NCBI RefSeq assembly: GCF_001949145.1
Contig: NW_019091377.1
Span: 1,625,732 to 1,689,731 of the forward strand
DNA: 64,000 nucleotides
Source: Acanthaster planci
Taxonomy: Eukaryota > Echinodermata > Asteroidea > Valvatida > Acanthasteridae
Reading direction: 5' to 3'
The notes beneath the pieces were generated by a model that saw only the letters and a list, made by a program, of their open reading frames with translations, was not told the origin of the DNA and did not search any database. Each line of letters opens with the position of its first letter. Within the stretch, counting starts at the first letter, position 1. A program made the position numbers and the translations under genes. This document shows, piece after piece, positions 49,701-60,361 of this stretch.

Positions 49701-52564
49701 TCACTCGATGGTATTGGGGGCAAAGGGGCTTGACCTTTGACCCCATCCACAAAGGTGTTCCAGCGGACTGCTTCCATCTTGTCATCTTTGATCTTGTTTA
49801 GACATTCCAGCATGTACTCTACGTGGTTGCCCGGCTTGTGGTACATCAACCCAGTCATGAGACTCTGCCAACACAAATTTTGACGATGCTGTTATGTCCA
49901 ATTTCCCACAGAATCCTATGAAACCTACCACTAGATTTTGAAGGATCTGGGAAGAATACAGTTACACTTTGGCAGCAACATTATGCTAGTCTAATCCAAA
50001 AAACTGTGCTGCCTTTCTCTCACCCACACCCCCGGCTGCCATCACGTTTATGGAGGTAAAGTTGTTACCACGTCAGCATGTGCAATCTGGTTCTCGGCCA
50101 CCTCGACAAGTCAAAATCAGTCAGAGGGCTATGCACAGGACATGGCTTAATGCAAGGCAAGCCTCCATGGTGGCCGTTGGCTGTATCTTGGTACTTCACA
50201 CATAACCGAACTTCCTTTCTGCTTGCTGGGGACCTGACCCCCTCCCCCCAGTGCTGATGGCGCAATGCACATGAGCTGATGGCACCAATGGCACCTCAAC
50301 AAAAATCAGCAACAAAAAACAGGTGATTTTCTCTTGTCCTGGACATCATAAATGGAACAAAGTGGCATTGGTGTGATCTTGAATTCCTACTTGTATCTGG
50401 AGTAGTCTGGAGGTGGTTTGGGAGTGAAGGATTTTTTTTAAGGGAAAAAAGTCTGAGATCCATTTGATGTAGAATGGTCTGGTTCCTGTTTCTAATGCAC
50501 CAGAATGGTGCAAGAAAGTAGACAGAACTCTGTCTAAACACACGTAAAAATTTTGATTTGATTTATTCACTATTTCCACAAAATATCATTACAAAATTAA
50601 CAATTCCCAATAGGTGGAAATAGGATAAAGCAAAAAAAAGTTAAAATAACTTATTTATGTTACGCCCCAACTATAGCATCAGTCCTAACTATAGTTGGGC
50701 CCGTCCCAACTAGAGTGCTNNNNNNNNNNNNNNNNNNNNNNNNNNNNNNNNNNNNNNNNNNNNNNNNNNNNNNNNNNNNNNNNNNNNNNNNNNNNNNNNN
50801 NNNNNNNNNNNNNNNNNNNNNNNNNNNNNNNNNNNNNNNNNNNNNNNNNNNNNNNNNNNNNNNNNNNNNNNNNNNNNNNNNNNNNNNNNNNNNNNNNNNN
50901 NNNNNNNNNNNNNNNNNNNNNNNNNNNNNNNNNNNNNNNNNNNNNNNNNNNNNNNNNNNNNNNNNNNNNNNNNNNNNNNNNNNNNNNNNNNNNNNNNNNN
51001 NNNNNNNNNNNNNNNNNNNNNNNNNNNNNNNNNNNNNNNNNNNNNNNNNNNNNNNNNNNNNNNNNNNNNNNNNNNNNNNNNNNNNNNNNNNNNNNNNNNN
51101 NNNNNNNNNNNNNNNNNNNNNNNNNNNNNNNNNNNNNNNNNNNNNNNNNNNNNNNNNNNNNNNNNNNNNNNNNNNNNNNNNNNNNNNNNNNNNNNNNNNN
51201 NNNNNNNNNNNNNNNNNNNNNNNNNNNNNNNNNNNNNNNNNNNNNNNNNNNNNNNNNNNNNNNNNNNNNNNNNNNNNNNNNNNNNNNNNNNNNNNNNNNN
51301 NNNNNNNNNNNNNNNNNNNNNNNNNNNNNNNNNNNNNNNNNNNNNNNNNNNNNNNNNNNNNNNNNNNNNNNNNNNNNNNNNNNNNNNNNNNNNNNNNNNN
51401 NNNNNNNNNNNNNNNNNNNNNNNNNNNNNNNNNNNNNNNNNNNNNNNNNNNNNNNNNNNNNNNNNNNNNNNNNNNNNNNNNNNNNNNNNNNNNNNNNNNN
51501 NNNNNNNNNNNNNNNNNNNNNNNNNNNNNNNNNNNNNNNNNNNNNNNNNNNNNNNNNNNNNNNNNNNNNNNNNNNNNNNNNNNNNNNNNCAATAGTTGGG
51601 CCAGCCCAACTGCAGCACTACAGTTGGGACTGTCCCAACTGTAGTTGGGACTTATGCTATAGTTGGGGCATAACATTTACATTGTGGTCCCAGTTGGTGA
51701 GAAAGTTAACCTGAATATAAGTACATTAAATACATAAAAAACCCATCCAAAACTTGTAAAAGCCATCAAAATACAACAAATCAATACACACTATCAGAAA
51801 ATTGATCTGCAAAAATACGAAAAAGCCTGAAGATTGTGTTGTTTCACTTAGACACAACTTGTCATGACTTGTACAAATAATCAAAAATATTATGTTTAGC
51901 CCTGTCCTTTACAGATACACTGTACGTGTACATGTTGTTAAGAACAACAAAAAAGCCCCCAAAAAACTATTTTATGAAACAAATAATAACCATAAAACTT
52001 TACGCTTAGCACATCATTTAAAACATTAATTAAACAATAGCCACTGCAAAAACAAAATTTATCCTGTTTTTGATGAGTATTAAGATCAACATTACAGATC
52101 TAACCTACAAAACAGGAGGGAAAGAATGTTGCATCCTCACTCCACTTCAGCACTTGTGAACAAAGTTCACAAGAAGTTAAGTAAGCGTATTTCCTGAATG
52201 TCCTGACAAAAATGGAAATTTTCTCAGACAGTGGGCAGTGCAAGATTCATGTGTGTTCACGTCTTTTCACTTCAGCATTTCTGCAATGAATGGTAATGAT
52301 GTTAAAAAAATGAAGACAGGATGCAGCATTCTTTATGAAAGGTGTAGCCTATAATGCCAATGGTCTAAATGACAGTTGGAAAAAAACCAATGACTGATTC
52401 CATAAACTTGATGATATTGCAATTTAATATAGGTCCACTATTTGTCCGGAAATCGGGCAAAGCTTTGCTACATGATTCAACGCCGAGAAGCCAGGCCTTA
52501 CCTCAAACAACTGGGGAATCTCCCGCTTTGACAGGTAAGTTTTAGTGTCGTCCTTAGATGTCAT
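36180..52564 (-). CDS. AK5: AK5-like adenylate kinase with four kinase domains
   Basis: Twenty-four exons sum to 3168 coding bases with consistent phases and GT-AG sites: 1055 residues. Exons in gene order: 52502-52564, 49666-49864, 48931-49050, 48128-48297, 47194-47319, 46492-46683, 45959-46055, 45718-45827, 45177-45237, 44387-44448, 43817-43877, 43420-43473, 43129-43203, 42515-42717, 42212-42328, 41531-41722, 40929-41013, 40183-40385, 39911-40027, 39040-39231, 38249-38363, 37466-37743, 36674-36871 and 36180-36257 (TAG). The enzyme interconverts 2 ADP with ATP and AMP. The N terminus ([16 protein letters not shown]) closely follows human AK5, which has two kinase domains; a sea urchin sperm flagellar form has three. 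Here there are four, numbered D1 to D4 in the next entries. A flagellar or ciliary role is inferred. Confidence 0.88.
38249..40385 (-). CDS. AK5: Adenylate kinase domain D3 (exons 18-21), active-type
   Basis: About residues 663-870. Canonical P-loop [17 protein letters not shown]-site [13 protein letters not shown] and LID block [18 protein letters not shown], so it should be catalytically competent. It is almost identical to D2; visible changes are Asn for Ser in VNNYGF, Lys for Arg in GQKLT, Asn for Ser in FHNAT, and Thr and Met in [10 protein letters not shown]. Exon 18 has two in-frame acceptors, at 40394 and 40385; the second matches D2 and is preferred. Exon 21 runs on through [12 protein letters not shown] into the start of D4. 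Confidence 0.86.
38879..39011. mobile_element. MITE in the D3 intron
   Basis: The left end GGCTGCATCAAAATCTTGGC matches the reverse complement of the right end (GGCTTCATCAAAAAGTCTTA), followed by GTGGCT / TATGGCT on both sides. The matching intron of D2 (41014-41530) lacks it, so it inserted after the duplication or differs between alleles. Related fragments lie at about 53795-53955 and 61331-61413. Confidence 0.6.
40929..42717 (-). CDS. AK5: Adenylate kinase domain D2 (exons 14-17), active-type
   Basis: About residues 464-662; 597 bases starting and ending in phase 1, so the block can be added without breaking the frame. P-loop [17 protein letters not shown]-site and LID motifs are as in D3. 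Exon lengths 203, 117 and 192 equal those of D3, and intron sequence also aligns (for example GTTGATGAAGGAGTTACCAA in both third introns). Exon 17 stops at PASQ with a GTAAGC donor where the D3 counterpart reads on. The exon 14 acceptor is a CAGCAG double site. Confidence 0.86.
43129..45827 (-). CDS. AK5: Acidic interdomain linker of six small exons (exons 8-13)
   Basis: About residues 323-463, between D1 and D2. Exons of 110, 61, 62, 61, 54 and 75 bases encode Glu-, Ala-, Gln- and Pro-rich sequence such as [12 protein letters not shown] and [15 protein letters not shown], with one hydrophobic helix, [12 protein letters not shown]. Human AK5 has a comparable but different acidic spacer. Exons 12 and 13 are multiples of three with phase 1 on both sides and could be skipped. 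Exon 9 has a CAGCAG acceptor. These are the least certain splice calls of the gene, though all phases fit. Confidence 0.7.
45959..49050 (-). CDS. AK5: Adenylate kinase domain D1 (exons 3-7), degenerate
   Basis: About residues 88-322. Exon 3 is a Pro-rich lead ending in HTRFIFVV, and the intron falls after the first base of the first P-loop glycine codon. The P-loop reads [14 protein letters not shown] against the canonical [14 protein letters not shown]: the second-last Gly is Ser and the Thr is Glu. The AMP-site block is IIEGYPRG, with Glu for the usual Asp. The LID block [19 protein letters not shown] keeps its arginines. The end, [20 protein letters not shown], is the usual C-terminal helix and resembles AK5 domain 1. 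A structural or weakly active domain is likely. Confidence 0.84.
49211..49320. repeat. 110-base direct repeat, copy 1
   Basis: It shares long identical runs such as TTTTGAAGGATCTGGGAA and TTTGGCAGCAA with 49904-50013, in the same orientation. The two copies lie in the introns either side of exon 2 of the adenylate kinase gene. Confidence 0.75.
49666..52564 (-). CDS. AK5: N-terminal RIIa/DPY-30-like docking segment (exons 1-2)
   Basis: Exon 1 (52502-52564) starts at the first [24 protein letters not shown], and exon 2 continues [20 protein letters not shown]. The IPQLFESLMTGLM....P..PVEY pattern is the dimerisation and docking helix pair seen in RII subunits of protein kinase A and in AK5-type proteins; it usually binds amphipathic anchoring helices of AKAPs or radial-spoke proteins. 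Exon 2 ends in a Pro-rich [12 protein letters not shown] linker. The intron between them contains the assembly gap. Confidence 0.82.
49904..50013. repeat. 110-base direct repeat, copy 2
   Basis: Partner of 49211-49320, about 690 bases apart. This copy is in the first intron, just upstream of exon 2. Confidence 0.75.
50655..51675. repeat. Inverted repeat interrupted by an 870-base assembly gap
   Basis: N fills 50720-51589. The left flank (GCCCCAACTATAGCATCAGT ... CAACTAGAGTGCT) and the right flank (GCACTACAGTTGGG ... ATGCTATAGTTGGGGC) are reverse complements, and each is itself made of CCCAACT/AGTTGGG palindromes. The gap therefore sits within a foldback or terminal-inverted-repeat element in intron 1 of the adenylate kinase gene. 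Reading frames made of unknown residues across it are meaningless. Confidence 0.8.
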
Positions 52565-54703
52565 AATGAAATCGAATCTGTCTCCTACCCCTCAGATTAA
52601 ACCGTCAGGCCAAATTTTGGCCCAGATTTGTCGCTTTCAATTACCACAACAGGTGGCCACTTATCTGTGTGTAGTCGTCATGCACGTTTCTAGGCAAACA
52701 TTTGCAGTCTGTTACCATTTATGAAACTACGGCTTCGCTGTCACGGCGGCTCCAAGTGAGGCGAAAAACCATGTATTATCTTGTAATTATTGAATAAAAT
52801 GGAAAATCTATGAGCCATTCGACAACGCAAAAAATAAATAAAGTTGAATAATTACATATTCTGGGCCAGACTGACAAAACCAGCAAGGTAATTTTTTTGG
52901 CAGCCGCTGCGCGATGGTAATCGCAGGAACGATACCTAGGTTTAGAAAATCCCCGGGCCCTTGACTTCGTGCACTGATGTAGTCTATATATTAAGAAAAA
53001 GGCACTCACGGTGGCCGAGAGCGGACCAAGCAATTGTACAAATTCATTGTGTCACTGAAGTGGCGGTCGGATTGTGAGCGCACGAATTCACCTCATGCGT
53101 ATGACGTCAAGTGAGAGGCGATTTCTTTCTTCCACTGGTGTACGCTCGAGTGAAATTTGTGTGCGTTCAATGTAACGATATCAAAATAACTAAGAACAGC
53201 CTCTGAGACAACAGCAATTAATGCATAACTTTTATTGGTGTGAATTCTAGTAAAAAGGAGTATTTTGTATGGCTTTATGGCAGTTTAGACAGGTGTTGGG
53301 ACAACCTCTTAGGGGCGGGTGGCTGGGAGAATTTAGTTGTTCATCTGGTCTAAAATGTGCTGTTGTTGAGACCCTTTAATTAAAATCAAATTTTGACCTG
53401 AACTCATCAATTCCTTAAATGCCATAGACCTCTGTACTGATGACGCCACACTTTGTTTTCCTGTGGTGCTCAGTGAACCATGGGCCCTCTTTCAGTTCAT
53501 CTATTTATCTATCAGGTATTTATGTGCAATGAAGAAATATCATCCAATCATCCTGAATGTTCTGTGCATAAAAGGTCTGGCTTGGGCAGCATGGGGGGTG
53601 GGGACAGACAAATTCAAACTCAAGAGTAACAAAAACAAATTAAATTCTCAAAACTTTTTATTCACAACTGCTTTGAAGCAAAGGAGGAAGAAGTGTGTGG
53701 GGGCAGCCTCACTTTGAAAATCGTTCTGCCCCTGCTGCTTTTGAAGTTCTTCAACCTCTGCTATAAATAGTCTGTAGTGTGGTTGTATCCAACTCAACTA
53801 GCTAGTGGCTTCCATAGGCACCTATATTATTTCCAGCCACAGCCATGTCTGAAACAACTGGCTGTGGCTGAGAGTAACACACATGCCTATGGGATGTGGC
53901 TGCAGCCGACTGCAGCTGGCTTACATAGCCGCCAGCATTATTTCTAGCCATAGCCGTAACATTTGGACAAAGTCTCACATACTTTTAGCTTAAGAAACAT
54001 GATGAAATTTACAGGAGTTGAGCACTTACACATTCTCCCCTAAGAGTCAGCAGAGTACTGAAGTGAATTATGTCAGCGCACAATGCTGGAAAAAGCCTTG
54101 GCGTGAGAACCAGTGCATGAACCAACACACGCATATACTCCACTGGTTGCACTACACTTCCTGGTTCAAATGACGCCACACTTCAGTACTCTATACTCAT
54201 ACTGATAAACTGACTGACAACTATAAAACTGACACTCCTATTTGAATTACTTTTTCAATTTCTACTTGTCTGGTGTCAAATCAGTAACAATGGTACACTT
54301 TACAACTGAAGCATGGTAAAGCTTGTTTTCAGCAAGCTTGAATAAACACTGAAAGACCCGTTTAAAGTTGTCATCATCATGAAAATACATCTATTCACAT
54401 TCAAAATAGACCTCGTGAGGTGCACAGTATTTCACGTCGGCCAGGTAGGAATAGGAGATGACCAGCCCAGCAGGCTAGCGAGCGAAATGTGTCAGGTTGG
54501 CCAGGCCAACTGAGTTTGGCTGTGTTGGTGGACCGCTCATTAAACAAAACCCTGGACTCTAAATCCTTGATTGATGTCGAGGTTACGGATGGCCATTCCG
54601 TAAATTTCAGTGCCTCTTTAGTGGTGTCCCATGGCAACGGATGACCTTGGCAGCTGGAAGTGTGGAAACATTCCTTCCGCTGAGCAACCAGTTTGTTCCG
54701 AGG
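52565..54703. other. Upstream region of the adenylate kinase gene and 3' flank of IMP3
   Basis: No exon is supported. The right part should hold the IMP3 3' untranslated region; a minus-strand AATAAA is at 53657-53662. A diverged copy of the GGCTGTGGCT/AGCCATAGCC repeat lies at about 53795-53955. Confidence 0.5.
53102..53109. promoter_or_regulatory. Palindromic cAMP response element
   Basis: A perfect TGACGTCA lies 538 bases upstream of the adenylate kinase ATG. Such sites bind CREB/CREM and are frequent in germ-cell promoters, which would suit a sperm flagellar enzyme. A single octamer can occur by chance. Confidence 0.35.
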
Positions 54704-56856
54704 CTATAATGGTCCAAAGTCATCTCTCTGCAAGCAAGACAAGAGAAATAGCAATTATTTTAGAAATGTGAACATCTTGCCGAAACCAAAAACGAAGAGA
54801 TGGTTTTGCATAGCATTCATGTTTTTCATTTGACACTTCCAGCCAATAACAATCTCTTGAAGGTACCCTCTTTAAACGAGGCCTTTTCCAATCAAAGAGT
54901 TTCTTGACAGTGACTTAACTTCAGGCGGAAGGGAACTGAATGAGAAATGGAATCACCAGAGTTTTCTTGTTTTGATTTGAAAAGCTATAATTTATCCTTT
55001 GAGAGTTTTAGAGAAGGGTGCATTTAAGGGTGCATTTTTTTCACCGCTGTCCCTGTACACAATTTGACTTCTCCCAAAAACAAGAGGAAACTTTTCAGAT
55101 TTTAAAGGTCTGAAAAAAAAAACAACGCAACATAAACAATCATCAAGCTATTTTTACACATGTATCTGAAAAGTTTAAATCTCTGAACTGAAATTTTTCT
55201 AGCTTTTACTGTTGCAGGTTGCATGATTGTTGTATGCTGCGACTCTCTTACCATTTCATTGTAAGTTGTGATATGTTGTCGAATCTTGGAAGTGTCGGTC
55301 CACGTCACAAAGTCTTCCATATTCCTGTTATTCCAACAATAGAAAAGCACATTCACAAATTACAACAAATGAAAATACTAACAGCATAATAGCAGCATGT
55401 TTCTTCTCTTTATAGTGACAAAACTTTGTGAATATCAGTTTGAAAACTAAATATGAATAAATGGTCTTTTAAACTTCACTATTGATAAACAATATACAAT
55501 CACAAAAAATCTAACAATTTATGGCGAGAACACCAAAAATCACTATTTTTTCATAAATATTAATTAAGTTCAACTTGTGAAAAAGCTTTTTTAATTTTAG
55601 AAGCATGGGGCTGGAGCCATTTTGAACCTTCAGTGCAAGTTCATTAAGCCCATTTAAGAGCTAAGCAAAAGAGTACTGAGCACCAGTCACTGGCAATATA
55701 TGCCTGGTTACCAGTTTTTGTTTAGGAAACATTTCCTTTCTGAGCTTAGCAAGTTTACCTGTTCACTCTTACCTGGTCACAAGAAATGCTGGATCGAGTA
55801 TCAGCTCAGGCCCAACTCTAATATCTGGACAGAACAGTTAAGGATCCTTTCCAAAAATTCAATATGACACAATCAAACATATTTCCAGTACCAGGTTTAT
55901 TTCCAAGTCTTTGAAAGAAAGGATACGCCCTTGCTCTATAAACCTCACGGCATTGGGCACATCCTCAGCCATCTTCAACTTCACCATGACAACCGGCAGT
56001 CGCCTCCTGCAGAATGACGATGCACTGACCTTGTCACAGAGCTCTAGGCTTCTTTTTGTTGGTATAATGCCCATGTTGTACCTGAAATGCAAGGTGGTTG
56101 TTGACCTTTAACTTGCAGTAACATCAGCAATACTACACTAAGACTCTGACTAGTCTATTTTTGTTATGAGCATACTTTAATCTGCACTTGAGATCAAAAT
56201 CCGAAGTAACATCTTGTACATTCTAACTTAAACTTCAACTCTTTCCTGCACTTTAAAGCCAAATTAAACACTTGTATGAAAGAATGATATATGAATGAGG
56301 AGGAATTAGAAACTTACAATTTTTCCAGCAGCTGGGATGTGCTCTGTGTCCGGAACGGGTCCTTTGGGTCCAACTGCTTGATTTTATTGGCTAACGCTCG
56401 CACATGACGACTGAGTTTGTTGTATCTGCAAGGTAAACAAAAAAATGTCAAAAATAATTTTCAAATTCACTACAGTTACAGGCATTGTCTTTGATCATCA
56501 TGACCATGGCATCTTGACTGCGCGATGAAACGAGGCACCACCATCATGACCATGAACATGATGAAGACCTTTTCCAAGGACTTTGTGTGATCACATAGTA
56601 ATATGGCCTGTGGGTACTTCTGAATTATGAAATAAGCCCTATCGACCCTCCCTCAAAAGCTTAATCACAAATTTATTCCTGCATTTCTATGAGTTCTTAC
56701 ATCTCTTAGAACTCAGTCTTACTTTGTGTAGTCCTCTCTCTTCTGGATGTGATACTTTCTCAGCACTTTTACCTCGTGCAAATTGTTGTCCACTTCCCAC
56801 GAGATAAAGTCAACCTTCTTCAGAAGTTTCTTCTCGTGAAACTTCAGTTTTCTCAT
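54704..56856 (-). CDS. IMP3: U3 small nucleolar ribonucleoprotein IMP3
   Basis: Six exons: 56723-56856 (ATG), 56318-56425, 55927-56081, 55773-55824, 55252-55324 and 54704-54727 (TAG); 181 residues against 184 in human. All phases agree. IMP3 binds MPP10 with IMP4 in the nucleolus and helps U3 snoRNA pair with pre-rRNA for 18S processing. Matches to human IMP3 run end to end: [43 protein letters not shown], then the S4 RNA-binding domain ([20 protein letters not shown] and [17 protein letters not shown]), [14 protein letters not shown] and the tail YNEMRDDFGPL. The exon 3 donor, GGGC|GTATCC, is weak but gives the conserved His-Ile-Arg join. The last exon is only eight codons. Confidence 0.93.
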
Positions 56857-58761
56857 GACTATGACTGCAAAACCGTGCAATTAGTGCAAGACGAAATGCA
56901 TCCTCTGTTTTAAGATTCTACTGTCACTGCAGTCACACACACACACATGGGTGCACAAAATATTCGTACACGAGATATATGTGCAAAATATGCACCGCGT
57001 GCTCTGGGTAGGCTGGACCCCTGCCGGATCCCCCATTGACAGTGTTGTCAACGTCAGGGATACAGGTAGCTCTTAGGGCGCCCTCTTTTGTATAAATGAG
57101 GCCAATGTCCAGCTTCCGCTCTTACGTGTTGAGTTATACACCATATAAGTAAAATAAAATTCTTCATTAACATCCTCTAATCAGTGTTTTTTTTAAGATG
57201 AATTTTAGTCATTCAACTGTGAGTTGAGTCTTTTTTTTAAAGATAAGGCTTATTCATTTTGGCCCACGGTCAACGCCAGCGAGCGAGGAAATGCCGGGCG
57301 CAAGAGATATTTCAATAGGCCCTATGTAAATTCATTTCTTTAGACTTCCATTGCCAAACCTTCGAGGATTTTTTCAAATGAAGGAATCCCATGCTCGGAG
57401 CCTAGAATTCACTTCCTGCACTGTGACCAACAACGGGCCTCGCAATGTTTTTCCGGGTAAACTTTCATAAACTCAAAAAGAGCACAGGGGGCGGAATCGG
57501 CTCCTGCAACATCTCCAATATCGTCGCATTGAAATTTTGTCACGCGCGCTATTTAAAGCCGTTGATAGTTTTTAGCCTCATATAGTAATTTTGACACAAA
57601 TTTTTGTTACAGTTAGGCATCCTGTTCTCGAGCAACGTTCAGTTTTTTGAGACAGGTCAGCGCAAATCTATACTTTTCCTACTGTGCAGGTTCAAATCAC
57701 GCGGGCCAACTTGGCCGGGTCATGAACTTTAAATATTAATATCATCTAAAACATAGGCTATATTGAACCAAAACCTTCCAGTTGTTCTGGCAATGAGGGT
57801 CTATGCGTAAAAATGTTCAAAGTGGTCGATCATTGTGACGGGGAGAATACGACCCGGCTGGGTGATGCTGGTCCAAAACAACCCGGCTCTTCGACTGTTG
57901 ATCACAGACTGACCTTCCTTTTTTTAACCATCAGTCTGGCTTTACGGACAGAGTCAAGTTCAAGACAACTTCAAGTTGACCTCAAGTTCAAATAATCATA
58001 CGATAATTTCAAACTTAGTTAATACTTCGACAAGGAAAAGGGCAGGGCTCCGATTATTCACCCCTTGTTCTCTTGCCATGCCATTTGCATTGAAGTTTGC
58101 AGAAACATCCATTACAGAATTTCAGCCCGATGCAGACACGCCTTTACGGGATTTATTCTCTATTTCCAAGGATTGATTTGCCCCGGGGAGGTATTAAAGT
58201 GGATTTATTCTCCATTACATGGAAAACAAAGGTGGGTCAAAAATGATCTAACCCATTGATCATTGGTAACGATGTTTGGGCTTCATTGGAACTTGTACAG
58301 GTCTGTACTCGCTACGCAGAAGGTACAACCTTAAACATAAAATTTTCAAACGACACCAAATCATACGGATCAAACCCTCTGCATTCCTTCCGGTGTTCTC
58401 TTTTAGTTTCCGATAATTATGACATCGATTATGATTAGGTTCATGACGTATCTCGAAGGAGAAAAAGAAACACGCACACACAGCGATAATTTATACGTGC
58501 GCGCCCGCTTTGCAAGTGCGCCTTCGTTTGACGTTTCTTAGACGTCACTTTCAATGCAGCGCGCGTTTCAGCCAGTTACCACGCCAACTGGTGGTTTTTG
58601 TTTACTTTCTATTTGGGATTTTTTTGCTCTCACACGTGCTTTGTTAACTTCTCTAAAACATCATTTTAACGATCGTTAATTTGTGACTGCCAACGGAGCG
58701 ACATTATACTGGGGACATTGCAAACTGTTTCTTGAACCCCTTACATCGACAAAACTTCACC
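56857..58761. other. Shared upstream region of divergent genes
   Basis: IMP3 runs left and the membrane-protein gene runs right. A (CA)7 run lies at 56934-56947. The last 300 bases are richer in CpG and CGCGC, with GACGTCAC at 58541-58548, and may be the promoter of the rightward gene. I see no exon here. Confidence 0.45.
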
Positions 58762-60089
58762 ATGACTCATTTTGACGTGTTTGTCATCATGACCATACTG
58801 GCGGTATGCGGTGCACACACAGGTGAGAAACTTTCAAACTTATTACACTAGAAATCTTGGTCTGTACTTGTATTTTGTCAGAATCTGAGACTTGGGGGCA
58901 ATTTTTTTTTGTCCTTTTGATTCCACCTTTGGTGAATCCACTGCTATAGGAGCACTGGAATGCCCGGCTAGGCAGGACTACCAATGCTACATCGGGTTTC
59001 CATCCGACCTCTTTCCAGCTGGGGCCAACCAAGCTGCGGCTACGGGCGCGCTGGGCCTCATCCTAGACGCTGCTCGCGGTTGGTGGGCCGCATTCATCAG
59101 GGCCGCCGAGAGTGCGTCCCAGGAAGCCGAACAATCTGCACGCTCCATTAACGGCACCACCCCGACAGACGCACCGATCGGTCCCTCGTCGGCCTCGAGC
59201 AACAACGACGAAGAAGACTTCGACTTCAAGATCTGGATCCCAGAAGAGTGGGAATTGTCGCCGGTAATCAACTCAACCCAAACACCGTGCTCTGATCTTG
59301 AGATGTATCCACCATCAGCCGATGAATTGCCAGTTGCTGATGAGCATGAGAAGAGTGAGCAAGCTCAAAGCGAAGTGGACAAAGGTACATGTTTTAAATT
59401 ATTTCGAAAGTTCATTCGTATCGTTTCGTTGTTTTCTTTCGTATAATTACTGTTTCTTTCTCTTTCTCAACACAGATGTAACTGATTCATCTGTTGTCCC
59501 TATTCTGCCGTGTCTTTTTTATCATATCACCGAACGGGCAGTGTTACATCGAACTTTTTTCTTTGCAGCTGCCTGTTCCGTGTGCTTTCCTTCAGCTGCA
59601 ATGGACGACGCTTCAAGAAATCTTACTTATGATGAAATCGACGCCATGCCATTCCGACCAACCTCCCACTGGCACACCATCTCCGCTTGGCTGGACTGGT
59701 TCCTGACTCACCTCCTCCTCCACCACGCCGCACATGCACAGCTCCAGATCGACACCCAAGGTCCGTACTCTGGCACCATCGCGACGACGGTGACGTCACC
59801 CGCGACGACCAGTCATTGCCGAGCCTTCGTCGCCCTGGACCTGAGCGGTGAGATTCGCCCCGGAAAGGTGTTCGTCGAGAAGCCGCCCCTGCTGGCCTGG
59901 GCCACCCGGACCGTGTCCGTGGCCTTCGTCGTGGTGCTGCTGTGTCTCCTCAGTCCCGCGTGCTTCATCGGAGAAGAGCAAAAGAAAGAAGCGCGGGAGA
60001 CCAAGGCGCTGAAGAGACGTAAAGGGAACGAGCATCGCAGAAACGGCCGTCGATATGCTGCATACATGAACGCTAAAGGACGCCAATAG
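58762..60089 (+). CDS. Type I membrane protein, family unknown
   Basis: Exons 58762-58822, 58950-59384 and 59569-60089 (TAG) join with phase 1 at both introns: 338 residues. Residues 1-20 (MTHFDVFVIMTILAVCGAHT) are a signal peptide. The ectodomain starts ALECPARQDYQCYIGFP, has an Ala-rich helical stretch (ANQAAATGALGLILDAARGW), then acidic and Ser/Pro-rich linkers. A hydrophobic span, VSVAFVVVLLCLLSPACFIG, near residue 285 is followed by a very basic tail (KALKRRKGNEHRRNGRRY). An alternative acceptor at 59475 also keeps the frame and would add 31 residues; the one at 59568 follows a better pyrimidine run. I do not recognise a domain. Exon 2 and the end of exon 3 are GC-rich with codon-like composition, which supports coding. 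Confidence 0.65.
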
Positions 60090-60355
60090 ATCAATCACAC
60101 TTCATTAGAACTTGAGAAATCTGCGCTGGCTGTAGGCCTGCATTGAGCCAGCAGAACTTACAAGGACACGGGAATATGGACAGTACAATCTGCCTTAGTC
60201 TTTGCTTCAAGTTTTCGTATTAAAGAAGCAAGAAATTCGCATCAGGAACTGTATTAAAGAGTAGGATCGACTTCAAACTGTCTCAGCAAATCTGAGAGAA
60301 AGACTGAGAAAGTTGACAAGCTTCATCGTGTTTCACCATCGCATGAGAATAGCGA

Positions 60356-60361
60356 AATAAA
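60356..60361 (+). terminator. Candidate polyadenylation signal of the membrane-protein gene
   Basis: AATAAA in AGCGAAATAAATTTATC, 267 bases after the stop codon; a second AATAAA follows at 60758-60763. Confidence 0.45.

Noticed and set aside
50660-51714. Reading frames of 300 or more codons on both strands
   Set aside because: They consist of unknown bases in the assembly gap.
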